Shown here piece after piece: positions 39,298 to 48,192 of a stretch of DNA of 64,000 bases. Origin of the DNA: an uncultured Ignavibacteria bacterium (lineage in GTDB: Bacteria; Bacteroidota; Ignavibacteria; SZUA-365); assembly GCA_913061095.1 (NCBI GenBank), contig CAJXVM010000003.1, forward strand, positions 62,001 to 126,000, in the 5' to 3' direction. The position numbers and the translations under genes were made by a program. Positions within the stretch are counted from its first letter, which is position 1, and each line of letters begins with the position of its first letter. The notes beneath the pieces were generated by a model, which was given only the letters and a program-made list of their open reading frames with translations, ran no database searches and was not told the origin of the DNA.

Positions 39298-41384
39298 ACG
39301 GCACGGACATCGGCCGCAGCACACTGATCGGCATGCCGCCCTGGGCCATCGTGCTCTTCTACGTCCTCACCGCAGCCGCACTCGCGATATTTACCTGGGG
39401 TATCGTGCGCCTCGTCCGGAAATACCGCATGGGCCGGCGCGCGGCAGGGAGACGTCCCGCTGCATCGGAGCTGCTTCGAACGTTTTTCCGCGCGATCGGA
39501 AACGTCACGGTGCTGCGCGACGACCTGTATGCCGGCATCGCGCATCTCCTGGTCCTTTCCGGTTTCGTGGTGCTGTTCATCGGAACGCTCATCGTGCTCG
39601 TGGACCGCGACATCCTTCGCTTCGTCCTTCCGTCACTGGTGTTCTGGGAGGGCGATTTCTATCTCGGGTTTTCCACGTTCATGGACGTGTTCGGCGTCAT
39701 CCTGCTCGCCGGGCTGCTGATGCTTGCCGTGCGGCGGGCATTCTCCCGCCTCCCGCAGCTGGATTACAGGCACAGTTTTCGTGAAGAGGTTTCCCGGCGC
39801 TCGATGGCGGCGGGTGACTGGGTGTTTCTCGGGCTGATCTTTTTCATCGTCATCGGCGGATTTGCCCTCGAGGCGGTGCGCCTCGTCGCCGTGAGACCGG
39901 AGTTCGAGGTTTGGTCACCGGTGGGATGGTGGGCCTCGGATATCCTGCGCAGCGCCGGCATGGACGCCGGGGAGGCCTCTTCATGGTATCCCGTGTTCTG
40001 GTGGACGCACAGCGCTGCCTCGCTCGCGTTCGTCGCATACGTGCCGTGGTCGAAGGCCGTGCACATGCTGCTCGCGTATGTCAGCCTGGCATGGAAGGAT
40101 GAAACGCAGAATGCCAGCCTGCCCGCCCCTCCTGAGAACGAGGCCGGTGGATACACGGCACCGACCGATCTGACCTGGCTTGAACTGGTGGGGCTCGACG
40201 CCTGCATCCGCTGCGGTCGCTGCCATGTACGCTGTCCTTCCTCTCTGGCCGGCATGCCGCTCTCTCCGCGTGATGTGATTCTGGAGCTGCGGAATCATGC
40301 GAACAACACGCTCCTGCATTTGCGCGGGAACGGCAACGGTCTGCACAGGATGACCGGCGACGTCATCCCCGAGCAGACATTGTGGTCGTGCATCAGCTGC
40401 TCCAACTGCGCGACACACTGTCCTGTCGGGATCAATCACGTTCCCCTCATGGTGCAGATGCGGCGCGCCCTTGTAAGCGACGGATCCGTGGACGAGCAGC
40501 TGCAGCAGACACTCGTGAATCTGCAGCGCTGCGGCAACGCGATGGGACAATCCGATCGTATGCGCGCGAAATGGACAAAGGAGCTTCCGTTCAAGATCCG
40601 TGATGCGCGCCGGGAGGATGTCGAGTATCTCTGGTTCGTCGGTGACAACGCCTCATACGATCCCCGTGTCCAGGGGTACACCCGCATCACGGCGAAGCTG
40701 TTCGAAGCCGCCGGGCTTGATTTCGGCATCCTGTACGAAGCAGAACGCAACGCGGGAAATGACGTACGCCGCGTCGGCGAGGAGGGGCTGTTCGAAATGC
40801 TGGCGGAGAAGAACATCCGCGCCTTTGCAAAGTCCCGCTTCCGCACCATCGTTACGACAGACCCGCACAGCTACAATACCCTCAAAAACGAGTATCCCGC
40901 TTTCGGGGCGGAATATCCCGTCATCCACTACACCGAGCTGCTCGCAGCACTGATCGAAAATGGACATCTCCTGCCGGTCCGTCGCGTCGGCGGGCGCGTC
41001 ACCTACCAGGATCCGTGCTACCTCGCGCGCTACAACGGCCTCGAGAATACGCCGCGCACCCTGCTGGACTATGCGGGCGTGGAGCTTGTCGAAATGAAGC
41101 GCCGGGGACGCGACGCCTGGTGCTGCGGCGCGGGAGGCGGACGCCTGTGGATGGAAGACATTCCGGCAAAGGATGAGCGTCCGGCTGAGCAGCGTATCCG
41201 CGAAGCCGCGGCGCTTGACGGCGTGGACACAATCGTCACCGCCTGTCCGAAAGATCTCGTCATGTTCACCGACGCGATCAAGAATGTCGGGCTGGAAGGG
41301 AAATTCTTCGTGCGCGACATCGCGCACTATGTCTGGGAGGCCATCGAACAACCCATACCGGAACATCTGGAAAAGGAGGCATGA
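39294..41384 (+). CDS. ETF:(mena)quinone-type membrane FeS oxidoreductase (cytochrome b + ferredoxin + HdrD-like CCG domains)
   Basis: 696 residues. Five or six TM helices at about 16-38, 78-103, 120-145, 165-195 and 235-265 form a NarI/DsrM-like b-type cytochrome region. Two [4Fe-4S] sites follow (CIRCGRCHVRCPSS about 304; CISCSNCATHCPVG about 366). HdrD-like cysteine-rich domains come next, with PCYLARYNGLENTP (about 575) and WCCGAGGGRLWME (about 610). This is the architecture of the FeS ETF:menaquinone oxidoreductase described in syntrophic fatty-acid oxidisers and related to EtfD. It follows etfBA with overlap, so it probably links ETF to the quinone pool in the inner membrane. Heme ligands were not resolved individually. 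Confidence 0.9.
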   Translation: MNGTDIGRSTLIGMPPWAIVLFYVLTAAALAIFTWGIVRLVRKYRMGRRAAGRRPAASELLRTFFRAIGNVTVLRDDLYAGIAHLLVLSGFVVLFIGTLIVLVDRDILRFVLPSLVFWEGDFYLGFSTFMDVFGVILLAGLLMLAVRRAFSRLPQLDYRHSFREEVSRRSMAAGDWVFLGLIFFIVIGGFALEAVRLVAVRPEFEVWSPVGWWASDILRSAGMDAGEASSWYPVFWWTHSAASLAFVAYVPWSKAVHMLLAYVSLAWKDETQNASLPAPPENEAGGYTAPTDLTWLELVGLDACIRCGRCHVRCPSSLAGMPLSPRDVILELRNHANNTLLHLRGNGNGLHRMTGDVIPEQTLWSCISCSNCATHCPVGINHVPLMVQMRRALVSDGSVDEQLQQTLVNLQRCGNAMGQSDRMRAKWTKELPFKIRDARREDVEYLWFVGDNASYDPRVQGYTRITAKLFEAAGLDFGILYEAERNAGNDVRRVGEEGLFEMLAEKNIRAFAKSRFRTIVTTDPHSYNTLKNEYPAFGAEYPVIHYTELLAALIENGHLLPVRRVGGRVTYQDPCYLARYNGLENTPRTLLDYAGVELVEMKRRGRDAWCCGAGGGRLWMEDIPAKDERPAEQRIREAAALDGVDTIVTACPKDLVMFTDAIKNVGLEGKFFVRDIAHYVWEAIEQPIPEHLEKEA

Positions 41385-41388
41385 TTCT

Positions 41389-42597
41389 ATGCTTGCCGGC
41401 GAAGAAGTCATTGAACAGATGTGGGGCGTATCCCTTGACCGGCTCTACGAATCGGCGGAAGGACAGCGCATTCTCTCGTGCATTCAGTGCGGCACCTGTG
41501 CCGGTGCCTGTCCCTACGGAGAACATATGCTCTATCCGCCGCGGCGCATCATCACGATGCTCAAGGCCGGACTCATCGAGGAGGTTTTCGACTCCGACAG
41601 TCTGTTCAAATGCGTCAACTGCTACACCTGCATGACGAAATGTCCGCGAGAAATCAAGCTGACGGAAATCCTGCTGCCACTTGTCAAGGAGCAGAGCGCC
41701 GTCCGTCTCGAGGAAATGCCAGCGGAACTGCAGAAGGCCATCGAGAACACCTACCGCTACGGGAATTCCTACGGCGAATCCGCCCGCAAACGCGCGGCGT
41801 GGATCGACACCATTGATGTCCCCATCCGCATCCTCGCGAAGGATCCCACGCCGGTGGACATCCTGTGGTTCGTCGAATGCGATCTGTCTTACCATCCCCG
41901 CGGACAGGATGCAGCCCGCGCGACCGCCCTGCTCTTCCATCTGCTTGACCTGGATTTCGCCATCCTCGGTCCCGAAGAGCGCTGCGCGGGCGACTGCGGA
42001 CGTCTCTCCTGGGAGCCCGGTCTCGCGGAGGCGCTGGTGGATTACAACCTGTCGATATTCGAGAAGTACCGGTTCAACCGCATCGTCACCAACGATCCGC
42101 ATGCGCTCGACGCGTTCAAGTACCGCTATCCGATGTTCGAGTTCAAGTACAAGACCACGGCTACGGTGCCGGAACTGCACCGGCATCTCGACCGGCTCGC
42201 GCCAATGCTCAGCAGGAAACTCGATTACCTGGTGACCTACCACGATTCGTGCTGCCTTGGCAGGCACAACGGATTTTACGACGAGCCGCGTGCCCTGCTC
42301 GAGGCCATCCCGGGGGTGCGCCTGGTGGAGATGGAGCACACCCGCGAAAACTCGATCTGCTGCGGTGGCGGGGGCGGCGGCATGTGGCTCGACACCTGGT
42401 ACAAGCAGCAGGACATCGAGCGGCTCTCGGATCGCCGGCTGCGTGAAGTCATCGCCACCGGTGCGGATGTGCTCGCCGTCGCCTGTCCCTACGAGGTTTC
42501 CCGCTTCGAAGACGCGGTCAAGCTCGCCGGGTACGAGGACCGCATCATCGTGCGCGACATCACCGAACTCCTTGTCGAAGCTCTCGGAGGACACTGA
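41389..42597 (+). CDS. HdrCB-type fusion: ferredoxin plus CCG heterodisulfide-reductase-like subunit
   Basis: 402 residues, cytoplasmic. HdrC-like N-terminus with two [4Fe-4S] motifs (CIQCGTCAGACPYG about 31-44; CVNCYTCMTKCPREI about 75-89). HdrB-like CCG domains follow with VECDLSYHPRG and CAGDCGRLSW, then YHDSCCLGRHNG, ENSICCGGGGGGMWLD and VACPYE. These cysteines suit a non-cubane cluster as in HdrB. Start at 41389 has GGAGG about 10 bases upstream; a longer frame from 41173 overprints the previous gene. Directly upstream of hdrA, so it should form an Hdr complex; the physiological disulfide or acceptor in this bacterium is unknown. Confidence 0.93.
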   Translation: MLAGEEVIEQMWGVSLDRLYESAEGQRILSCIQCGTCAGACPYGEHMLYPPRRIITMLKAGLIEEVFDSDSLFKCVNCYTCMTKCPREIKLTEILLPLVKEQSAVRLEEMPAELQKAIENTYRYGNSYGESARKRAAWIDTIDVPIRILAKDPTPVDILWFVECDLSYHPRGQDAARATALLFHLLDLDFAILGPEERCAGDCGRLSWEPGLAEALVDYNLSIFEKYRFNRIVTNDPHALDAFKYRYPMFEFKYKTTATVPELHRHLDRLAPMLSRKLDYLVTYHDSCCLGRHNGFYDEPRALLEAIPGVRLVEMEHTRENSICCGGGGGGMWLDTWYKQQDIERLSDRRLREVIATGADVLAVACPYEVSRFEDAVKLAGYEDRIIVRDITELLVEALGGH

Positions 42598-42598
42598 C

Positions 42599-44602
42599 AT
42601 GAAAGGCAACGGTGAAATTCGCATCGGATTCTACATCTGTCACTGCGGAAGCAATATCGCCGGCGTCATCGACGTCGAGCGCGTCGCGGAATATGCCGGC
42701 ACGCTGCCCGGCGTCGTCGTCTCGCGCGACTATAAATACATGTGCTCCGATCCGGGGCAGGATCTGCTGCGCCAGGACATCGCCGAGCACAGGCTTAACC
42801 GAATCGTCGTCGCGTCATGTTCTCCCCTCCTGCACGAGCAGACCTTCCGCCGCGCCGCCGAAGCGGGCGGCATCAATCCCTACTTCGTGCAGATGGTCAA
42901 CATTCGCGAGCACGGAACCTGGGTGCACGATGACGCGGAATACATGACGGGCAAGGCGATGGACCTGGCGCGCGCAGCCGCGCTGCGCGTCTACGCCCAT
43001 CAGCCGCTCGAGCGCAAGCAGGTGCCCATCAAACCCGATGTGCTTGTCGTCGGCGGCGGCATCGCGGGCATTCACGCCGCCCTGACGATGGCCGACGCCG
43101 GCAAGCATGTGTATCTCGTCGAACGCGAGCCGACCATCGGCGGGCACATGGCACAGTTCGACAAGACCTTCCCCACGCTCGACTGCGCGGCATGCATCCT
43201 CACCCCGAAAATGACGGCGGTGCGCGCGCATCCCAACATCACACTGTGGACATGGTCGGAAGTGGAGAAAGTCGATGGCTTCATCGGCAACTACACGGTG
43301 ACCGTCAAGCGCAAGGCGCGCTACGTTGACGAGGATCTCTGCGTCGGCTGCATGGAATGCATCGAGGCCTGCGTCTACAAGCGCGGCAAGTTCGACGACG
43401 AATTCAACGTCGGGCTCAGCAAGCGCAAGCCGGTGTACATCCCCTTCCCGCAGGCCGTCCCGCCCGTGCCAGTGATCGATGCGGGCAACTGCCTGCACCT
43501 GTCCAAGGGCAAGTGCAAGGATACCTGCGTGGAAATCTGCGGCGACCGCAAGGCCATCAATTTCGAGATTGAACCGGAGTACCAAGAGATCGAAGTCGGC
43601 GCGGTGGTGCTGGCGACGGGCTTCCAGCCGTTCGATGCCACGCGCATTCCGTATTACGGCTACGGGAAATATCCCAACGTCTACACCGCTCTCGAACTCG
43701 AGCGCCTCGTCAACGCGTCGGGTCCGACCGGCGGCACGGTGCGGCTGCCTGACGGACGCACCCCCGAACGCGTGGCCATCGTGCACTGCGTGGGCTCGCG
43801 CGACGAGCATTACAACCGCTGGTGTTCGCGCGTCTGCTGCATGTATTCACTGAAGCTGGCGCACCTGGTCAAGGAGAAAACCGGCGCCGAGGTGTTCAAT
43901 TTCTACATCGACATGCGCGCGCCCGGCAAGAGCATGGAGGAATTCTACAACCGCGTTTCCACCGAGGGCGTGCATCTCGTGCGCGGCCGCGTGGCGGATG
44001 TGTACGCCGAGCAGACGGATGAGAAGAAAACCAACGGACAGATTGGCCGCGTGGTCATCCAGGCCGAGGACACGCTTATCGGGCGCATCAGGAAGATTCC
44101 CGTGGACATGCTGATACTCAGCACGGGGCTGCAGCCGCAGCACGATTCCGAGGACATCCGCCGCATGTTCAATATATCCTGCTCCGCGGGAGGATTCTTC
44201 CTCGAGCGGCATCCCAAGCTCGCCCCGGTCAATACCTTCACCGACGGCATTTTCCTCGCCGGCACCTGCCAGGGACCGAAAGATATTCCCGACACCGTCG
44301 CGCAGGCGGGCGCCGCCGCATCCGAAGCGCTCGCGCTCATCGACCGCGGCGTGTTTGAGCTGGAACCTAACACGGCATACGTGCTGGAGGAGGAATGCTC
44401 CGGGTGCAAATCCTGCATCCCGCTCTGTCCCTACACCGCCATCGCATTCGAGGAGGAGAAGAAAAAGGCGGAGATCAACGAGGCCCTCTGCAAGGGATGC
44501 GGCACCTGCGTTGCCAGCTGTCCCTCGGGCTCGATCCGCCAGCACCTGTTCGAAGACGAAGAAATCTACCGCGAGATCCACGGACTGCTCGCGTATGCCT
44601 GA
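42599..44602 (+). CDS. hdrA: HdrA-type flavin-containing subunit (electron bifurcation)
   Basis: 667 residues. HdrA holds the FAD at which electrons are split. N-terminal domain RIGFYICHCGSNIAGVIDVE ... VVASCSPLLHEQTFRRAAE (about 1-140); FAD Rossmann domain VLVVGGGIAGIHAALTMAD and GGHMAQFDKTFPTLDCAACI; inserted ferredoxin segment CVGCMECIEACVY ... GNCLHLSKGKCKDTCVEIC; and two C-terminal [4Fe-4S] sites CSGCKSCIPLCPY and CKGCGTCVASCPSG. All cluster cysteines are present. It lies between the HdrCB and MvhD genes, the normal neighbours in the MvhADG-HdrABC complex. Expected to exchange electrons with ferredoxin and HdrB while receiving them from hydrogenase. Confidence 0.96.
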   Translation: MKGNGEIRIGFYICHCGSNIAGVIDVERVAEYAGTLPGVVVSRDYKYMCSDPGQDLLRQDIAEHRLNRIVVASCSPLLHEQTFRRAAEAGGINPYFVQMVNIREHGTWVHDDAEYMTGKAMDLARAAALRVYAHQPLERKQVPIKPDVLVVGGGIAGIHAALTMADAGKHVYLVEREPTIGGHMAQFDKTFPTLDCAACILTPKMTAVRAHPNITLWTWSEVEKVDGFIGNYTVTVKRKARYVDEDLCVGCMECIEACVYKRGKFDDEFNVGLSKRKPVYIPFPQAVPPVPVIDAGNCLHLSKGKCKDTCVEICGDRKAINFEIEPEYQEIEVGAVVLATGFQPFDATRIPYYGYGKYPNVYTALELERLVNASGPTGGTVRLPDGRTPERVAIVHCVGSRDEHYNRWCSRVCCMYSLKLAHLVKEKTGAEVFNFYIDMRAPGKSMEEFYNRVSTEGVHLVRGRVADVYAEQTDEKKTNGQIGRVVIQAEDTLIGRIRKIPVDMLILSTGLQPQHDSEDIRRMFNISCSAGGFFLERHPKLAPVNTFTDGIFLAGTCQGPKDIPDTVAQAGAAASEALALIDRGVFELEPNTAYVLEEECSGCKSCIPLCPYTAIAFEEEKKKAEINEALCKGCGTCVASCPSGSIRQHLFEDEEIYREIHGLLAYA

Positions 44603-44624
44603 TAACCCAGCAAGGAGAACACAG

Positions 44625-45158
44625 ATGCATCGAAAGGAAGAATCAGGAGAAACCGGCGTACCGTGGCGTCCGCGCATCGTGGCATTTTTCTGCAACTGGT
44701 GCACGTACACCGCGGCGGATCTCGCCGGTGTATCCCGCATGAAATACGCGCCCAACACGCGCATCATCCGCGTGATGTGCTCCGGGCGCATCGATCCACA
44801 ATTTGTGCTCGACGCATTCACCGAGGGTGCTGACGGCGTGCTCATCGGCGGCTGTCATCCCGGCGACTGTCATTATTCCGAGGGCAACTACAAGGCCCTG
44901 CGCCGCTATCATCTGCTTCGCCGCGTGCTGACGGGCATGGGCATCGACGAGCGCCGCTTCCGGCTCGAGTGGATTTCCGCTTCGGAGGGCGACAAGGTCA
45001 AGCAAGTCATCAACGAGATGGTGGAGCAGCTGCAGCAGCTCGGTCCGCTCGATCTGCCGACGGAGCGCATGCGTCTGGACAGCGAGCTGGAAGAAATGCG
45101 TCCGCGCCGATCTGTCATCGATATCAGCGAAGAACTCAAGGAGGCAGCCCATGTCTGA
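44625..45158 (+). CDS. mvhD: MvhD-type [2Fe-2S] hydrogenase delta subunit
   Basis: 177 residues. MvhD bridges HdrA and the hydrogenase. Motifs: IVAFFCNWCTYTAADLAG, IIRVMCSGRIDPQFVLDAF, GADGVLIGGCHPGDCHYSEG and NYKALRRYHLLRRVL. The cysteines match the [2Fe-2S] ligands of the family. ATG 44625 is preceded by AAGGAG; the longer frame is overprinting. The last 8 bases overlap the start of the hydrogenase small subunit, indicating one translation unit. Confidence 0.95.
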   Translation: MHRKEESGETGVPWRPRIVAFFCNWCTYTAADLAGVSRMKYAPNTRIIRVMCSGRIDPQFVLDAFTEGADGVLIGGCHPGDCHYSEGNYKALRRYHLLRRVLTGMGIDERRFRLEWISASEGDKVKQVINEMVEQLQQLGPLDLPTERMRLDSELEEMRPRRSVIDISEELKEAAHV

Positions 45159-46125
45159 GAAACCGAAAATCGGATTGTACTGGTGCGCTTCCTGCGGCGG
45201 CTGCGAGGAATCGGTTGTCGATCTCGCCGAAGACATCCTCGGCGTCGTTGAGGCGGTCGACATCGTGTTCTGGCCGGTGGCGATGGATTTCAAGCGCGCC
45301 GACGTCGAAGCAATGGAAGACGGGTCGATCACGGCGACGCTGATCAACGGCGCCGTGCGCACCTCCGAGCAGGAGGAAATGGTGCGCCTGCTGCGGCGCA
45401 AGAGCGCTGTGGTGATCGCATACGGATCCTGCGCGCATCTCGGCGGCATTCCCGGGCTGGCCAACCAGTTCGACCGCGAACAAATCCTCCGCTATGTCTA
45501 CGAGGAGGCTCCGACCGTTTCGAATGAGGCCGGCACGCGTCCCAGCACGGAGCATCGATTCAATGGCGACCGGGCCACGCTGCCTTCCTTTCACCACGCC
45601 GTACGTGCGCTCGACCAGGTGATCGACGTAGATTACTACATTCCCGGCTGCGCCCCGACGCCAAAGCTGCTCAAGCAGGCGGTGGAGGCACTGCTGACCG
45701 GCGCCCTTCCGCCAAAAGGCAGCGTCATCGCCCCCGACATCGCGCTCTGCGAAGAATGTCCGCGCAAGGATTCAAAACCCGAGGATTTGCACATCGAACG
45801 CTTCCATCGGCCGCATGCAGTGATGGCCGATCCCGACACCTGCCTGCTCGCACAGGGCATCGTGTGCATGGGACCGGCGACGCGCGGCGGCTGTGAGGCG
45901 TTGTGCATCAAGGGCAACATGCCGTGCACCGGCTGCTTTGGTCCGACTTCGCGGGTGCGCGACCAGGGTGCGAAGATCCTCTCCTCCGTCGCGGCAAGCA
46001 TCGACGCCGAGGAGGAGGCCGACATCATCGCAACGCTCGAAACCATCCCTGATCCGATCGGCACGTTCTACCGTTATGGGCTGCCCGGATCATTTCTCCG
46101 TAAATCGCTGTCGCAATCATCCTGA
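45151..46125 (+). CDS. mvhG: [NiFe] hydrogenase small subunit, group 3 (MvhG-like)
   Basis: 324 residues, three [4Fe-4S] clusters expected. Proximal cluster ligands in WCASCGGCEESVVDLAE, IAYGSCAHLGGIPGLANQ and YIPGCAPTPKLLKQ; the C-terminal Cys-rich region (ALCEECPRKDSK, CLLAQGIVCMGPATRGGC, CTGCFGPTSRVRDQ) supplies the medial and distal clusters. No signal peptide, so cytoplasmic. The combination with MvhD and HdrA is diagnostic of group 3c hydrogenases, here in a non-methanogen. It precedes the large subunit by 19 bases. Confidence 0.94.
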   Translation: MSEKPKIGLYWCASCGGCEESVVDLAEDILGVVEAVDIVFWPVAMDFKRADVEAMEDGSITATLINGAVRTSEQEEMVRLLRRKSAVVIAYGSCAHLGGIPGLANQFDREQILRYVYEEAPTVSNEAGTRPSTEHRFNGDRATLPSFHHAVRALDQVIDVDYYIPGCAPTPKLLKQAVEALLTGALPPKGSVIAPDIALCEECPRKDSKPEDLHIERFHRPHAVMADPDTCLLAQGIVCMGPATRGGCEALCIKGNMPCTGCFGPTSRVRDQGAKILSSVAASIDAEEEADIIATLETIPDPIGTFYRYGLPGSFLRKSLSQSS

Positions 46126-46144
46126 ACAGGAGGAACGAATCATC

Positions 46145-47665
46145 ATGCAGGAAGAATCCAAGGCGCTGTGGAATGACGCACAGGCCCGCGCCGCCCGTTC
46201 CGCGATGAATGCGCGGCGCATCACCATCGATCCCATCACGCGGCTCGAGGGACACGGCAAAGTCGACATCTTCCTCAATACCGAGGGCAATGTCGATCGC
46301 GCGTTCTTCCAGGTCCCCGAACTGCGCGGCTTCGAGATCTTCAGCCTGGGACGGCCGGCCGAGGACATGCCGCAGATCACCAGCCGCATCTGCGGCGTCT
46401 GCCCGACCGCGCATCACATGGCCGCCACCAAGACGCTGGACGATCTCTACAGGGTTGAACCGCCGCCGACGGCGAAAAAGCTCCGCGAACTGATGTACAA
46501 TATCTTCATGCTCGAGGATCACGCGCTGCACGTGTACATCCTCGGCGGACCCGACTTCATTGTCGGACCCGAGGCCCCGGCCGCGCTACGCAACGTGGTC
46601 GGCGTGATCGAAACCGTTGGTCTTGAAGTTGGCAAGAAAGTCATCAGCATGCGCCGACGGCTGCGCGAGCTGATGACGCTCATGGCCGGCAAGGCCGTGC
46701 ATCCGGTGTTCGGACTGCCGGGCGGGGTCTCGAAGGGCATCGCCAAAGAAGACATCAGCCATTTTCGCGAGGTCGCGCAGGACGCGCTGGAGTTTTCGCG
46801 CTTCACACTGCAGGTCTTCCACGACCTCGTCCTGAAGAATGACGACTACGTTAAACTGATCACCTCCGACACGTACACGCATCGGACTTACTACATGGGA
46901 CTGGTGGACGAAAACAACGCGGTGAATTTCTACGACGGAGATCTGCGCGTTGTCGATCCCACCGGCGGTGTCTTCGCCAGGTTCCCGGCCGCCAATTATC
47001 TCGACTACGTGGCCGAGCACGTTGAACCCTGGAGCTATGTGAAGTTCTGCTATCTCAAACCGGTCGGCTGGAACGGGTTTACCGAGGGAGCCGACAGTGG
47101 CATCTATGCCGTGGCTCCCCTTGCCCGCCTCAACGCCGCGCAGGGCATGGCGACACCCGAAGCGCAGAAAGCGTATGACGAATTCTTCGCCACGCTCGGA
47201 GAACCGGTGCATCACACGCTGGCGAACCACTGGGCGCGGGTCGTCGAAATGCTGCAGGCAGCGGAGCGCATCGTGGAACTGGTCAACGATGCGGAAATCA
47301 CCGGCACGGACATCCGCACGCTGCCGACCGAGACGCCCACATCGGGCATCGGCGTCGTGGAAGCGCCGCGCGGCACACTCTTCCATCACTACGAGACCGA
47401 TGAACGCGGACTGATCACAAAGGCCAACCTGATCGTGGCCACACAGAACAATTCCGCGCGCATGGCCATGAGCGTGGAAAAAGCCGCGAAGGATCTCGTC
47501 CGCAATGGCGAGGTATCGGACGGACTGCTGAACAAAATCGAGATGGCGTTCCGCGCCTATGATCCCTGTCACGCCTGCGCGACGCACACGCTGCCGGGTC
47601 AGATGCCACTCATCGCGCGCATCCGCGGTGCGGACGGCGAAATACTTCGGGAGCTGCGCAGGTGA
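46145..47665 (+). CDS. mvhA: [NiFe] hydrogenase large subunit, group 3 (MvhA-like)
   Basis: 506 residues. Ni-Fe ligand motifs are intact: L1 RICGVCPTAHHMA (CxxCxxxH) near residue 80 and L2 DPCHACATH near the C-terminus. Twenty-five residues follow the His of L2 and should be removed by the protease encoded next, which is typical. Other family blocks: ITIDPITRLEGHGKVDIFLN, PVFGLPGGVSKGI, WNGFTEGADSG. ATG 46145 is chosen; GGAGG is about 11 bases upstream. Catalyses reversible H2 oxidation, feeding electrons via MvhG-MvhD into HdrA. No hyp maturation genes occur in this window. Confidence 0.96.
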   Translation: MQEESKALWNDAQARAARSAMNARRITIDPITRLEGHGKVDIFLNTEGNVDRAFFQVPELRGFEIFSLGRPAEDMPQITSRICGVCPTAHHMAATKTLDDLYRVEPPPTAKKLRELMYNIFMLEDHALHVYILGGPDFIVGPEAPAALRNVVGVIETVGLEVGKKVISMRRRLRELMTLMAGKAVHPVFGLPGGVSKGIAKEDISHFREVAQDALEFSRFTLQVFHDLVLKNDDYVKLITSDTYTHRTYYMGLVDENNAVNFYDGDLRVVDPTGGVFARFPAANYLDYVAEHVEPWSYVKFCYLKPVGWNGFTEGADSGIYAVAPLARLNAAQGMATPEAQKAYDEFFATLGEPVHHTLANHWARVVEMLQAAERIVELVNDAEITGTDIRTLPTETPTSGIGVVEAPRGTLFHHYETDERGLITKANLIVATQNNSARMAMSVEKAAKDLVRNGEVSDGLLNKIEMAFRAYDPCHACATHTLPGQMPLIARIRGADGEILRELRR

Positions 47666-48192
47666 GCGGCCGCAACGGACGCGCAGGGAGAATTCTCGTG
47701 CTTGCGATGGGCAACGATCTGCTCAGCGATGACGGCGCGGCCCTCCATGCCTCGCGCCTCCTGCGCTGGATCGTCCCGGAGAATGTCGATGTCGTTGAAA
47801 CGTCGGAAGCCGGATTCGCCCTGCTGGAATTTCTCGAGGGGTACCCCCGTGCGCTGATCCTCGATGCCATCCGCACGGGGAAGCAGCCGCCGGGAACGCT
47901 GCTGCGATTGACGCAGGATGACTTCGCGCCCGTCGAATCCCCGTCGCCGCACTATGCGGGACTCCCTGATCTCAGGACTCTCGCGGATCAGAACGGAATC
48001 TCCTTCCCCGATGAAGTGCTGATGCTCGCCATGGAGGTACGTGATCCGTACAGCATTGGTGAGGAATTGACGCCGGAGGTGTCGATGGCGCTGCAGGACT
48101 ACGTTCGCGCGGCCGCGGACATTCTCATGCGCTGGGCGCGAAACGGCTCCCTATCGCACAAGCATCAGGCGGCAACCGGCCGCGCCGACTGA
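47662..48192 (+). CDS. Hydrogenase maturation endopeptidase (HycI/HyaD family)
   Basis: 176 residues. Cleaves the C-terminal tail of the large subunit after Ni insertion. Family features: ILVLAMGNDLLSDDGAALHA (with the metal-binding Asp in the D-D-G-A segment), DVVETSEAGFALLEFLEGY and PRALILDAIRTGKQPPG. GTG start overlaps the large-subunit stop by 4 bases. Its 3' end overlaps the tail of the converging DUF362 gene by 42 bases, so no terminator separates them. Confidence 0.93.
   Translation: MSGRNGRAGRILVLAMGNDLLSDDGAALHASRLLRWIVPENVDVVETSEAGFALLEFLEGYPRALILDAIRTGKQPPGTLLRLTQDDFAPVESPSPHYAGLPDLRTLADQNGISFPDEVLMLAMEVRDPYSIGEELTPEVSMALQDYVRAAADILMRWARNGSLSHKHQAATGRAD

Noticed and set aside
39294-44602. 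Evidence that the organism is a methanogen (Hdr/Mvh genes)
   Set aside because: Bacterial HdrABC-Mvh homologs are common, and the surrounding T9SS, tRNA and promoter features are bacterial and FCB-like.
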